The notes under the pieces were generated by a model, which saw only the letters and a program-made list of their open reading frames with translations, had not been told where the DNA came from and did no database searches. From NCBI GenBank assembly GCA_008508345.1, contig QNGE01000406.1, positions 229,985-293,984 on the forward strand: a stretch of DNA of 64,000 bases, read 5' to 3'. The number at the start of each line of letters is the position of its first letter. Positions within the stretch are counted from its first letter, which is position 1. The DNA comes from Paragonimus westermani (taxonomy: Eukaryota > Platyhelminthes > Trematoda > Plagiorchiida > Troglotrematidae). The translations under genes and the position numbers were made by a program. Shown here piece after piece: positions 23,262 to 33,478 of this stretch.

Positions 23262-24870
23262 TTTAATTATGTGGCACACTTTAGTAGCAGTTGTGCGCCT
23301 TGAGAAAATTATCGATTGGAACACTAAAACAAACAATTGGATAAAAAAATACTTTGTTATTACACCTTCCAACCTCATTAATTCATACCCTCGAATCCCG
23401 GAAAGACACTCAAACCAGTCCGAAAACTTGGAATGTTACATCTTTATTATTCCACTTTTCGTTTGAAGTTGGAATTATTACCCCTGTGTACGTATAACGT
23501 GGTATGCTGCCGGGTTGTTGTTACCCTTGCGCAGATCAGTTACACATTCCATTTATCTCAGTTGTTTCCCTTGTGTAGGTCAAGTGTACGTTTTACTATA
23601 CGTTTTGTTCTTATGTTTTCGCATACACGATCACAGCTTCCAGACGTCACACGTAGTTGGGTGGTTGGTATAATACATAGCCGAAGTTAAAACGCCTAAT
23701 TTGTCCACCAGACACTCCACAAGTGCTGCATGATGGTTTCCATCAGCCTCTGTATACACGACTCACTGAACGGTAATGCCTTATGTAATGGACCTAAACA
23801 CTGTCAAATTACTCGAGCGTGAACGCGGAGCCAAAATGTGGTAAAAACCAAAATGAAAGGACTCACAGTAGTTCGTGAAGGTGGGTTAGTTTAGAAATCC
23901 CACTACACGGAATGAACTATCCTACGGAAACGATTTGTAATGTTACTCCTAAGATATTTCCGCTGAACTCAGATGGTTGGTTCCGTTAGTATTTAACCCT
24001 CCCGAAACCTGTACACGAGCGACGCAAAACGCGGAGAAGACGCACAGCTCACGACCTCGGAAGTATTTTTTGAATCGCTGATTATCAAATCAATCAATTA
24101 ACTTGATTTAAACATGGACTGTACAAGTGAGTTAGATAAAGGCGAGAACAGCGAACGATAAAAATTATAAAGTACGAAACGCTGTACAGAATGCTAAACT
24201 TACTAACAGTGTGGTTGACGTAGTTCGATTGCAATATCCAGGGTCAATATTTTGCTGTCACGGACTTTATCTGAGCATGTTCATGCACCAGTCATCTACT
24301 GTGCAAGTACACTGCCTTCTTCCATAGCAATAGCATTCGTCGGTCCACGTAATTCTCAGAACACTGGGGGTAGTGTTCACTTCAAGGACAAAGCGATATA
24401 ATTTGTTGTGCTGCCGTGTTTTCTGCGTCATTTTGGCTCCCGATTGTATAGGCTGCGTGCATACCTCACTGAGTTTTTGGATCAAATCGGTTCATATTTT
24501 TACGTTAACGAGCCCGTAACCGGGTTGCTTGAGTCAAATAACTCGCAACCCCCGGTGTCTTCACGCCTCGCAAAGTAACTCAACGAATGTAGTGGGCAAT
24601 CAGAGCTAGAACACCTGAGTTACCTGTCACTCAGATCAAGGTTTGGTTCTTCGGCAGTAATGTGGCTTGTACTTGGTAAGCTTTATATTCCCTAGTGTCC
24701 TATTGACGGCACGCTACTGAGACCAAAATACCGCTTTCCGCACAGCTGGCTCCGGTCCTCCTCCACATCGCACCATCTAGGGGACGAAACATGAATGCAG
24801 GTCCCCGAGGCTGAAGTCCTGACTGCATCAGGACGAATAAACTAGGTTATCAGGCTACTAGCAGGAATTG
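23262..24870. other. 5' flank of the NWD gene
   Basis: The promoter and any non-coding first exon of the minus-strand gene should lie here. No TATA box, CpG-rich block or recognised coding sequence could be fixed. The frame of exon 1 stays open up to 23378. Confidence 0.35.
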
Positions 24871-24879
24871 GTTGATCTC

Positions 24880-25400
24880 TCGAACAAGTTCCGCGGATGA
24901 GTCGGGCGTTAAAGAAGCACACGCAGACTTTAGCGCGCGTAGACAATTTTTGCAAATCCGTTGGACTGTGGGTTTTGCCGAGCAGTAAACACATATCAAC
25001 ACCCATGTCCTTTAATACGTCCCCTCAAGGACTTGGCAGTGAAGTGAGTACCACTGTCAGTCACCAAAGCAGCAGGTGCAACCTGACGACGAAATATTTT
25101 CTTCGTGTAAATTCTGCACTCGGTGATGTACTGGGAAAAAGTTCAGACAGTCTAGGGTAAGCACAAGGGTGCAATTAAACCACCAGGTTCAGCCGTCGTT
25201 GGAACGAGTTACACGAGGCCAAATCAACTGCCCGTAATCTCCAAATGACACTAGATCCGCTGTGTATCAGGTTCCATGCTTTTTTCATCTGACAAATAGC
25301 TCCATGTTTTTTTGCGCTGAGTTTGACCCGAAGATTAAACCAGAAATGAGCTGGTTCGCCACTTCGAGAAAAAAATATCATGTGGTCATAAGGAATTATT
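24880..25400 (-). mobile_element. LTR-retrotransposon integrase fragment, decayed
   Basis: The minus strand around 25078-24955 reads ALVTDSGTHFTAKSL, then a broken frame to PQSNG. This is the retroviral-type integrase core: the second catalytic Asp in TDxGTxF, and the HPQxNG region just ahead of the catalytic Glu. Upstream, around 25290-25180, RLRAVDLASCNSF resembles the first catalytic Asp block. Stops interrupt the frame. The family (gypsy or BEL) cannot be decided. Confidence 0.55.
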
Positions 25401-26239
25401 GCCAGCTGATCAGATGGTCTGACCTGAGACGCGGTACTCGTGGCCCTTCAAACGCGAGTGGTACAGACTGCATATTGCACGCCACTGTGCCGCTGGTCAT
25501 TCAGAACAGCCACCGCTTTCACTGTCCTAAGGGAGATTACCACGAACATTTTCACCATCCCTATCTTTTAGCTTGGTCCTGGCGGTGGCTCAGGATTGTT
25601 AGCTGGCTGCCTAGAGGTGTGTAGTAGACATTATGAGAAAGTGAACGTTGTGTTATTGTTAGTTAACCGGGTGAATGATTAAGGTACACATGAAGCGGCT
25701 CATATTGCAGCTTTGCTGGTTTACTTGCTGTGGTAGTGCCACTATGCGGACATTGGCTGTCTGTTTGGGCGGGGTACAACTGGGATTAGAATTGCGTATT
25801 TTCAACTACTTCACTGGGCGCCACGGTCATGAAATTCCCGTGGTCGATTTTTGCAATTTGGACAGCCTGAGCATCGATGCTAGTTCCCGGACATGAAAGA
25901 ATGCATGGAACGCTTTGAAATTATGTGCACAACTCGTGGAGGTATGGAGAAAGAAGAAGCCACATCTTTTTTACCTTCACTCACTGGGTTGAATATGCTG
26001 TGGTTAAAAGTCTGGCGTTTATCGTTCCTCCCACCCCAAGTCAGCGCGTATGCCTGGAGCATCAGTGGCTTACACATGTTCATCCAGACAACTTCGAAGC
26101 TGCTTAGAGAGCACAATTCCGTTATTTAACGGAATAAGAAAATCCAGATACCCGCGTATTTATCTTTCACCTTTGGTCTCAAGCTTCAAGGTGTAATTTC
26201 GGTGACCAACTGCTGATTTGGGCAAGGGATCGGTTAACT

Positions 26240-26640
26240 GTCGTAATCAGGGTTCATGGACATCAACAGAAGCTGAGGCTACGGAATGAGACAACCTACC
26301 AGTTTGTCAGGGTTCCTTGTGAACAACTCCAAAGTGCTGAGGCTGCAAACGGTCAACAGCGAGCTGCGTTGCATGACGCCAACAATGTTAGAACGCAGAT
26401 ATGCCAACCGTAGTGAACACTCGTAGAAGTGATTTACCAACTAAATGAAGCAATTGAACCAACGCATTATAATCCCAACTCTGTCCCAAACCTGAACAAC
26501 TGCAAGTCATGCGGTCGTGAGCATGCTCGACCTTCGTGTCTGTTCCATATAGTTCTAAGTACCACAACTTTACACAGTTCGTTTGTTAGCCAACTACTTG
26601 ATCGTGTTACAGGAACATCCACTAACGTCTGGTAATGGCC
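26240..26640 (+). mobile_element. LTR-retrotransposon gag fragment with zinc knuckle
   Basis: The plus-strand frame around 26,490-26,545 reads NNCKSCGREHARPSC, a Cys-x2-Cys-x3-His-x4-Cys knuckle. This is unlike the usual CCHC (C-x2-C-x4-H-x4-C) and closer to the gag fingers of the CsRn1-type gypsy elements known from flukes. No protease or reverse transcriptase follows in frame, so it is a remnant. Confidence 0.4.
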
Positions 26641-27380
26641 GAATTTATCAGCAGCTGATTTATGATGCCATGCCAGTACCTGCAACCAAGACAAATCTGA
26701 GTAGTGGAAACGTCCACATACTCGGTTTTATTTCTGGCGTGTCTCTTACGTGGCGAAACTCCGGGAAAACGTCTTCGAACGACTGGAATGTGCAGACATT
26801 TTTCGACGCATACTGGGCTGAACAATACGCTGAAACTCATTTGAACAGCGGATACCTTATCTGATGTCGTTTCGCAGAAATTTTCAGGAAAGGATCGTAA
26901 AGTAGCTAGTTTTACTTTCGACCCGAAGACCGCTATGAGGTGTACCTTCAGTTTGGTCTATTGTATTCATGCTGCGGCTACGTGCAGCATGGTTTCTTAA
27001 TTGCAGCCACTTGAACAGTTTCACCTGTAATTTTCCTTGGTTTCTCTGATGTCTTCCCATAGACGATTGTGAGCGAATTCAGTTGCCTTGCAGTGGTATG
27101 TGTTTAATCCATTTTTATTGTGAACGGTAACTCTCTTCGCTTCAATCATACCTCCTTTGCTGGCGGATTGTTTTTATATCGTACTATAGTACCTTGCATA
27201 TATCGCTCGAAACCGTGTGCACTGCTCAGGGTTAGCTGGGCGTGTTTCACACAGGTAAGCCAAGCGTAATAATATTGTCATTATTTATTGTTATCATCTA
27301 AAATTCTACTCCTTTCTTTGGCAATCAATGTAATGCAAGTTATTGGAAAGTGGGAATACACCTCAGTGCCCTATATATAT
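26640..27380. other. No recognised content
   Basis: Short open frames overlap on both strands at 26.6-26.9 kb without recognised domains. Confidence 0.4.
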
Positions 27381-28406
27381 AAACAAATAAGTGATATATA
27401 TTTCTCAACGCATATTCGAGAAGCACGCCGGGTTTTGCGAGATCACTGCAGATATTTACAACAGATGCAAAAAGAATAATTAAAAAGTAGCATGAACTTG
27501 AAGCCTGCTGTCAGAAAGGACGTGGTAAGAAAGAAAATGACTGTTGTTTACGAAACTTTGACTCACACAACAGAGAAGAAGATAATCCGTTCACTCCACA
27601 GATCTGGACCCAAAAAATGGGATATAACATTAATTTACGTTTTAGATGCTTGAGGGGCAATTTTTAAGTAGTCCACAGTCACTCCGCGTAGAAAGTGCAA
27701 ACGCATCTTCGGAGTGTTTCGCCATTAGAGGATAAAATTGGCGTCCGGAAAATGTTGGGATAGGTCGGCATTGGCGAGCCAGGGCGGGAATTCCTAGAAT
27801 TCAGCAAACGGTTGGGAAGATTCCAACACAGGATTTCGTGCATCCATCTGTAGTACGAAAATTTTCTCGCACAATGGACATTTATGGAGATCAGAAAATG
27901 AATGTAATTTCACACGTTAGATGGAAAATGTGCGGCGATTATTTTTAGTGTGACAAACAATGTGTATGTGTAGTTTTCTGACACAGAATTCATGCGCTAT
28001 TATTATTTTTGCTACGATTATTGGAATATATAACTCTGTCTACTGGTTGTTGTGGCATTATGCCATGCACTCGGGATTTATTCGGGCAAACGGAGAATTG
28101 AGTCGATCGTTTGGACGCCCGAATAAACTGTGCGTGGGATAAGTTAAGCTTACATGACGTCGTTCTGCTGGATCTACTACTGAGCGCCAAGTTCACGTTT
28201 CCTAGCAATCTGAGCAATGCATATACGTGAATAAACGGATGTAACTGAAATAACATTGAGCTGCGAACGGTATATTAAGCGCGCAGTAGGCCAAATGCTG
28301 AGTGATCGTGTGAGTAAACCATACAACGAACATTTACAAGCAGTCTGTTTTTGAGGGGAGATATACAGCGGGGTGGTTGTCTTTGTAGTACGCATCTGAC
28401 GGCTAA
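27380..28406 (-). repeat. Outer, diverged part of the left inverted-repeat arm
   Basis: Its reverse complement is clearly homologous to 56267-57200: shared blocks include CGAATAAATCCCGAGT, TATATTCCAATAATC, CATTTTCCGGACGC and AAAACCCGGCGTGC. Many substitutions and small indels separate the two. It appears to be the 3' part of a CR1-like element or its flank. The contrast with the identical inner arms is the key point. Confidence 0.8.
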
Positions 28407-28750
28407 AGGTTTCTCGGACCACACTCAAAAAGGTAATCAGACGATGCACAGAATTTGAGGAGAGACATCGTGTTTGTTAACGTAAGATAGCTGCCAAAAC
28501 CTTTTTTAAAACGCTGAATGTTGTAAGTGGCTCTGAATTCATTTGGAATTTTATTCCGATTGTAGGAATAATTCAAAAGAAGGAAGTTCGCACGGAGGTT
28601 TTTCCGAGATAGCAGGTTTAGCATGATGGAACGCTTATTTCTTAGACTATATTGAGCGCTGTGTTGTAAGTGGGCGGTGAACGTCGTGGTGGTGGTATCC
28701 GAATGTATCAGTTCAAAAAGCAGTGTGACGTTCAAATTTAGTCTGCGCAA
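28403..28750 (-). pseudogene. CR1-like reverse transcriptase, C-terminal domain
   Basis: The translation RRLNLNVTLLFELIHS, then YSLRNKRSIMLNLL and NFLLLNYSYNRNKIPNEFRA, fits the C-terminal region of CR1/jockey-type RTs (RRL..DL.L.F, SLR, NFF..R....WN.LP). It is cut off from the upstream RT frame by the SINE at 28771-29010. An identical copy lies in the right arm. Confidence 0.75.
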
Positions 28751-28770
28751 CCTGAGTTTATCATGCCTAA

Positions 28771-29010
28771 TGTGAGGTCAATGGCGCAGTGGTCAACACG
28801 GTTGCCTCATGATTGGAGTGGCCGGAGTTTAAATCCCGGCCGTGGCAAAGATATGCACTACTGATGATCTCTAATGAGAGCGAAACTCGAATCTAGTGCT
28901 TCTTTGCGAAAGGGGCTGGCTGGAAAGTCTATCTGAATGCGGAGGCCGCGATCAAATGTGAGTGATGGTCAACCTGAAAATAAAATCACATCCCCGACTA
29001 CTCATCAGTA
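28771..29010 (+). repeat. tRNA-derived SINE with hammerhead ribozyme (left arm copy)
   Basis: The pol III-like head has ATGGCGCAGTGGTCAACACG (A box region) and GGAGTTTAAATCCCGGCC (B box region). A hammerhead ribozyme follows at 28855-28899, then a tail GGGCTGGCTGGAAAGTC...CATCAGTAA. It sits antisense inside the CR1-like RT reading frame. Schistosome Sm-alpha SINEs have the same plan (pol III head plus hammerhead); whether this is the same family is not known. Confidence 0.85.
28855..28899 (+). ncRNA. Hammerhead ribozyme in SINE (left arm)
   Basis: Stem I is GCACTA/TAGTGC (28855-28860 with 28894-28899, six perfect pairs). The core CTGATGA is at 28861-28867. Stem II is CTCT/AGAG with loop AATG. 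Core GAAA is at 28882-28885. A very short stem III closes TCGA, and the triplet is ATC (28891-28893), with cleavage expected after C28893. The pair next to stem II (T28868/C28881) is mismatched, and stem III has A where the ancestral copy has G, so activity may be low. Confidence 0.82.
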
Positions 29011-29363
29011 ATCCAATATAAAAGTCTTTCACAGCGTTGTCCGCAGGTTAGCGCAGGAGAATAGCCTAACGAGCTTCTGGTAAAAGATCGTTGAATGTTT
29101 TCTAACACAAACCTATCAGACTTGCGTAGATGACAGTAAATGAAAGCGCAATAATCGATTCGAGACAGAGCACACATTTTGTAGAGCGTCAGCTTCGCAG
29201 CCGGTAGACTGAACGACTTTTTGTTACAGCTTATTATTCTTTTAGTATCAATATTACAACCATCTAGTGAGATGGAGCCATGAGGTAATTTACAACCATA
29301 AGTGATGATATTATGTTTGCTCGCTGAGAACAACATTAGCCATGTTCTGCACCGCAACTGCAA
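28998..29363 (-). pseudogene. CR1-like reverse transcriptase, thumb region fragment
   Basis: It reads TWLMLFSASKHNIITYGCKL, then ALSRIDYCAFIYCHLRKSDR and VLENIQRSFTRSSLGYSPAL. The pattern (W....N..K.......G, then LEY....W.P....D...LE.VQR..T) is the typical end of CR1/jockey RTs. The frame stops where the SINE inserted. The same sequence is at 55310-55675. Confidence 0.75.
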
Positions 29364-29375
29364 TAACGTTAGGTC

Positions 29376-29945
29376 TTGTCGTATATTTTGTGGACGGAAA
29401 TATATTTTACCGTGTTGGCGGGATGTGTAAACGATTTTGATATCGTCAGCTTACCATATGTAATAACGTCGCATAAGTCATTTATTTACATCGAGAATAG
29501 CAACGGACCCAGAACGCTTTCATGGACCACCCCACTAGTCATTGGATTTGGCCTTTGAGCAGTGCTCCCCTATTTTGACTGTTCGAGTGCGACCTACAAA
29601 GTATGACGACGGCCATCTCTACAAGGGATCTTGTATGCCAAACGATGTTATGTTGATCAAGAGGCGCTTATGAGGAACACGACCGAAGGCTTTTTGCATT
29701 TCTAGGAATAAGATAATTGCCGTGCCTCCTGCCGTGATTACCATCAGTATATGGTTTAAGAATTCCAGCTGACATGTCATACAAGAGCGTTTACTAAGGA
29801 AACCGTGCTGTGAAGGCTTTATAGGGTTTTGTGTTCTTAAGCACTCAACTATTCGCACCCTCATTATTTTTTCAAACATTTTCGAGCAGATTGACGTGTG
29901 GTTGATGATACGATTGTTACCAACGTCCTGCAATGGCGAAATCAT
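29376..29945 (-). pseudogene. CR1-like reverse transcriptase, palm region fragment
   Basis: The frame at 29948-29619 reads HTSICSKMFEKIMRVRIVEC, KPSQHGFLSKRSCMTCQL and EMQKAFGRVPHKRLL: the QHGF..KRSC and (D/E)..KAF..V.H motifs of non-LTR RTs. Pieces of the next motifs lie out of frame in 29376-29618. The usual catalytic first Asp position is Glu here (LFLEMQKAF). The fragment is non-functional. Confidence 0.8.
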
Positions 29946-30045
29946 CACTGATGGATATCATGGAACTGTGGAAACTGAAATCCGCAGCACCGCAGTAATT
30001 CACCAGCACATGTTAGGGGCTTGATATGGGTGGATTGTGTTGGTT

Positions 30046-30087
<42 letters not shown>

Positions 30088-30947
30088 GCAGTGCCATTAA
30101 TGATTGATTTCCTGACGTCTTTGTGAGAAGGATGTTTGTGATAGCGTGAGAGCGGGATCACCTACGCTTCATGTTGTATTGAGTGTGAAATAAGGCAATC
30201 TTTGGTTCTATACACAATGACGTCATTTTGGCTGGACCTAGGAAAATACACTACGAAAGACTGTGACAATGTATTTAGTCTACACGAGCACTGTTTCCCG
30301 GGGGTTCAAAAGGACGCTTCTCACGTATGCTAACTCAGTGATTGTACACGTGTCATTTTGTTTGACTGAGCTGTAATGCCGTCCTCGTGTATTTTCAACG
30401 TTTTCCAGTTAACGTTGGCTTCTGTCGTCAGGTGATCCTGTTCGCCACGGTTTCCACCGTTGCTATGTGTCGAGCGATCAACAATCAAACAAGATATTGA
30501 TAGACGTTAACGGGTACATATTCTTCTCACTTTGAATTTTTAATCAGTCGTTCGAGTGCATATCGTCCCGCTCGGTGTGTTGTGGAAGGTTTCCAGGTTA
30601 GCAACTCTGTCACCTAACTTAATCAGAAATGATACTTTATTTATATGCTTGCCACTTTCAGATGTTCTCGAAAAAGTGAAAAATCAATTTAAAATCCTTC
30701 AGCTCAACCCTGATGCTGACACCGCCCAATAAACATTGCTAGCTGATCTTGGTTGCCAGCCTGGAAATATTTTCCAAGCAATACTTAAAGAGTTTCAGTC
30801 AATCGACTGCTACAAGGTTCAAAATAACGAACAGCTTAACTATCCTCACATGCCAGAATCCTAGTTGACACTCTCCGGACAAAACTCACGCATAACTTAC
30901 ACCTGGGTGAGTATGCATACTTTGGTTTGGCTAGTGCCATCACACGT
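29946..30947. repeat. 1-kb non-RT segment inside the left arm
   Basis: This segment separates two overlapping pieces of one CR1-like RT (copy A ends at 30948; RT resumes at about 29945). On the plus strand, 30661-30945 has short coding-like runs (LADLGCQPGNIFQAILKEF; TLRTKLTHNLHLGEYAYFG) that continue in the right arm beyond its edge, so it is likely the old host or element sequence flanking the right-hand insertion. No function is assigned. Confidence 0.6.
30048..30083 (+). repeat. AAT microsatellite, 12 units
   Basis: Twelve perfect AAT units. The mirror copy at 54590-54625 has exactly 12 ATT units. Microsatellites normally change length fast, so equal length supports a very recent origin of the duplicate or an assembly artefact. 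Confidence 0.9.
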
Positions 30948-32044
30948 TTTGTGTTCTTAAGCACTCAACTATTCGCCCCCTCATTATTTTTTCAAACATT
31001 TTCGAGCAGATTGACGTGTGATTGATGGTACGACAATTACTAACGTCCTGCTTCGGACCACTTTTGTGACGAGGCATAATGATTGAGGTTTTCTATTGAG
31101 GAGGAAAGATGCTGGATAAAAATGATAGGCTGAACAAATTGAGTAAGATTGTGGGTATATCCTCGCCTGCCTGCTCGACGACCAGTTGTGGGATACCATC
31201 TGGTCCAGGATGGATTGAGGGCCTAGTGGTAGCTAACTGTGAAATAACGCTTCGAACATCGATTGGAACATTCTCAGAACTTTATCTGTTTCAGACAGGG
31301 TATTAGCAGGTGATAAGGTGTTTTCTGTGCTAAACCAGGCAGCGAAGTGTGAGTTAAAGATTCCACACATCTTTCCAGGGTCCTCTATAGGCGTTTTGCC
31401 TTTGACGGTAATAATTCTTGTGGTAGGGTCCTTCATGGAATTTCTCCGTCTCCTCAGTTGCACTAGTTTCGTGCATCTCTGCCCACTACCGAGCGCGAGT
31501 TTCTACTCCTCTATATAACAGAGTTGCGTCTGACGTTCTATGTTCAAACACTTCACTCATTTGCATCACCAGGGGAAAATCTAGTGTTTATCTCCGCCTC
31601 GACTTAAGCATTTGAAGTCCATCACTCTCTTTTGAAGCAAGGATTTCACCTTGTACATACGAACTGACACGTTTCGATTTAATGGGGGTCAAAACGTCGA
31701 CACAAAACATTAGATGTCTGATAACTTCTCCTGCCACTCTGCTTTGGTCTGATGTGCGAAAGAAGGTATTCCAATTTAAGTGTCTTAGTAGGGAGGAAAA
31801 GGCATTTCTATCAATGAATTTGATCGGACGGTAGAAAACAACTGTCGGTTCGGAAGCCATATTGAACTCAAACGGGCATTTGACAAAATTGTGGTCGCTT
31901 TCTGGGAATTGTAGAACAGATCTGTAGAGGCGAAGTACCTATAATAAATATGTGGATCCAAAATATGCCCTTTTTTGGTGGGCGTTAGGACATGTTGGTT
32001 CCAACCATTCAGCTGAATGCATGAAAGGAATTCGGCCTGTTTTG

Positions 32045-32530
32045 ATGGAGCAGATAATTAGGTCCAGAAGATATTAGGCATGTTATAGTCACCGCCTACT
32101 AGTTTGTGTTCACGAAGCATGTTGAACATATGATACATTATCTTCACAAGGTCACTCAAATAATTGCTCTCAGCATTAGGTTGCCTGTAGATGCATCCTA
32201 CAGGTCGCTCGCGAGAAACAATAGAGACCGTCAACCACGGCGAGTCGCCGAGTTTATGGGAAATACACTCATCAACTGTTACTGCGGAAATTGCTCTTTT
32301 GGGTAAATAATGCATCCACCTTCTCGTCCTGTGAGGCCATCCCTACGAAACACTTGATATTCTACGATGCTCCTCTGACTGTCTGGGGTGTCAGGAGGGC
32401 ACCACGTCTCACTTACGAAGACGAAATAGAGATTAGATTAAAAAACGAAGAATTTGAAACTGTGCATCTCACTAACCAATGATCTTGCGTTCATGAGCAA
32501 TAAGTTTACGAAATTCGTTTCGCCAGATAC
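32045..32530 (-). pseudogene. AP-type endonuclease domain of CR1-like copy A, frameshifted
   Basis: Motifs seen in order: NLLLMNARSL (domain start), SETWC (E of the (T/S)ETW catalytic motif), FRRDGLTGREGG, VGCIYRQPN (the family's Y.PP/Y.Q region) and GGDYNMPNI (the GDFN motif, here GDYN). At least one frameshift lies between the first and second motifs near 32,440. This enzyme nicks target DNA to prime retrotransposition; it is broken here. Confidence 0.75.
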
Positions 32531-32926
32531 AGATGAACTGCTGAACAACTTCATGAGAGATGGGGCAATGGGTTGCGAAGTACCAAATGCAAAAACCTGA
32601 TCTAAGGATTGTACCAAATTTCCGCTCATATTCGAGTAGATGTCGCAAAAATGTGGCTCCGAGACGAAAAGTGCTGGAAGAGTTTTATTACGGTGGGATG
32701 ACAGAGTGGAAATTGGGGAGGAGGACCAGGTGGCGGTTGATGAAATATCGAGGGCTACACTGAAAATGGACTGGTTTGGCATACATTTGTGTTGTTAATA
32801 TAATCAGGTGACGACGTACTTGCTGGGGTATACATATTAGGAACTTGGTTTCTAGTACCACTCACATTTTGGGCAAAAGGCTGAGTTACTGCAGAACTAT
32901 TGAATAATGGATGGTAAACGTTACTC

Positions 32927-33478
32927 TCAATATAGTAGTAGGCTGACTTGGAAACAGCGGGGGACAGATTGTGCGTTTTTACCTGCAAAGCATTGTTTCT
33001 TCGAACCAGATTCATGACGCTTGTGAAGTTCTTTCGGTTTACCCTTATATTGCAAATCTGAAATAGTGTTCTTTAGTGAGCACTTTGCAGATCTTTCTGT
33101 TGATTTGGAGCAATGTTCAGGTGTTTTGGATTCGCCGTTGGTATTTCCATGCACTCCAGTAGATGACACTGCTCGCGCAGCCGAGTCATTATCAGGGACA
33201 TTTGAGCTGCTTCTCCCAGTCGTCTGAGTAACTATGGGTGCCTTAGGTCTGGGACTTTTTCTAGCCAATGCTCCGGTTGACGAGGGGAACCGCTGGGGAT
33301 TAGAGGATGTTTTCAGCAATAACCGTGAGTTTCTTTGCGAAAACTTGAACGTGTCTGGCGTTATCATAGCTGGACGTGGTTTGTTTTCCAGTGTTCGCCT
33401 GGACCGGCGACGCAACGGCGTGTTCAGAAATCTCGTGGGGCAGTCAAGATTTACAGATAGATAAATGAGATCGTTCAC
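32927..33478 (-). pseudogene. Possible ORF1 of CR1-like copy A
   Basis: This 183-codon frame is rich in Ser, Pro, Arg and Lys (RRRSRRTLENKPRP; TGALARKSPRPKAP), without a recognised zinc knuckle. Its place just upstream of the endonuclease suggests ORF1, an RNA-binding protein in such elements. It could also be chance open frame. Confidence 0.4.

Larger units (their letters stand above)
28407..30947 (-). repeat. Left arm of a 2.54-kb inverted repeat, apparently identical to 53726-56266
   Basis: Each position x here pairs with 84673-x in the right arm without any indel. All shared translated frames (60, 109 and 121 residues) are identical, and the AAT run has 12 units in both arms. The arm contains the 3' half of a CR1-like reverse transcriptase, an inserted SINE, and about 1 kb of other sequence (29946-30947). 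Identity was judged by eye. Confidence 0.93.
30948..33478 (-). mobile_element. CR1-like non-LTR retrotransposon copy A, 5' and middle part
   Basis: From high to low coordinates: a Ser/Pro/Arg-rich ORF1-like frame (33478-32927), the endonuclease start NLLLMNARSL (about 32,520), ETWCPPDTPDSQRS, a GREGG block (about 32,310), VGCIYRQPN and GGDYNMPNI (32,200-32,065), the linker (31.9-31.2 kb; CGIFNSHFAAWFSTENT), and the beginning of RT (31,060-30,948). Frameshifts and stops are frequent. RT is interrupted at 30,948 and continues from about 29,945 after a duplicated 110 bases. Confidence 0.82.
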
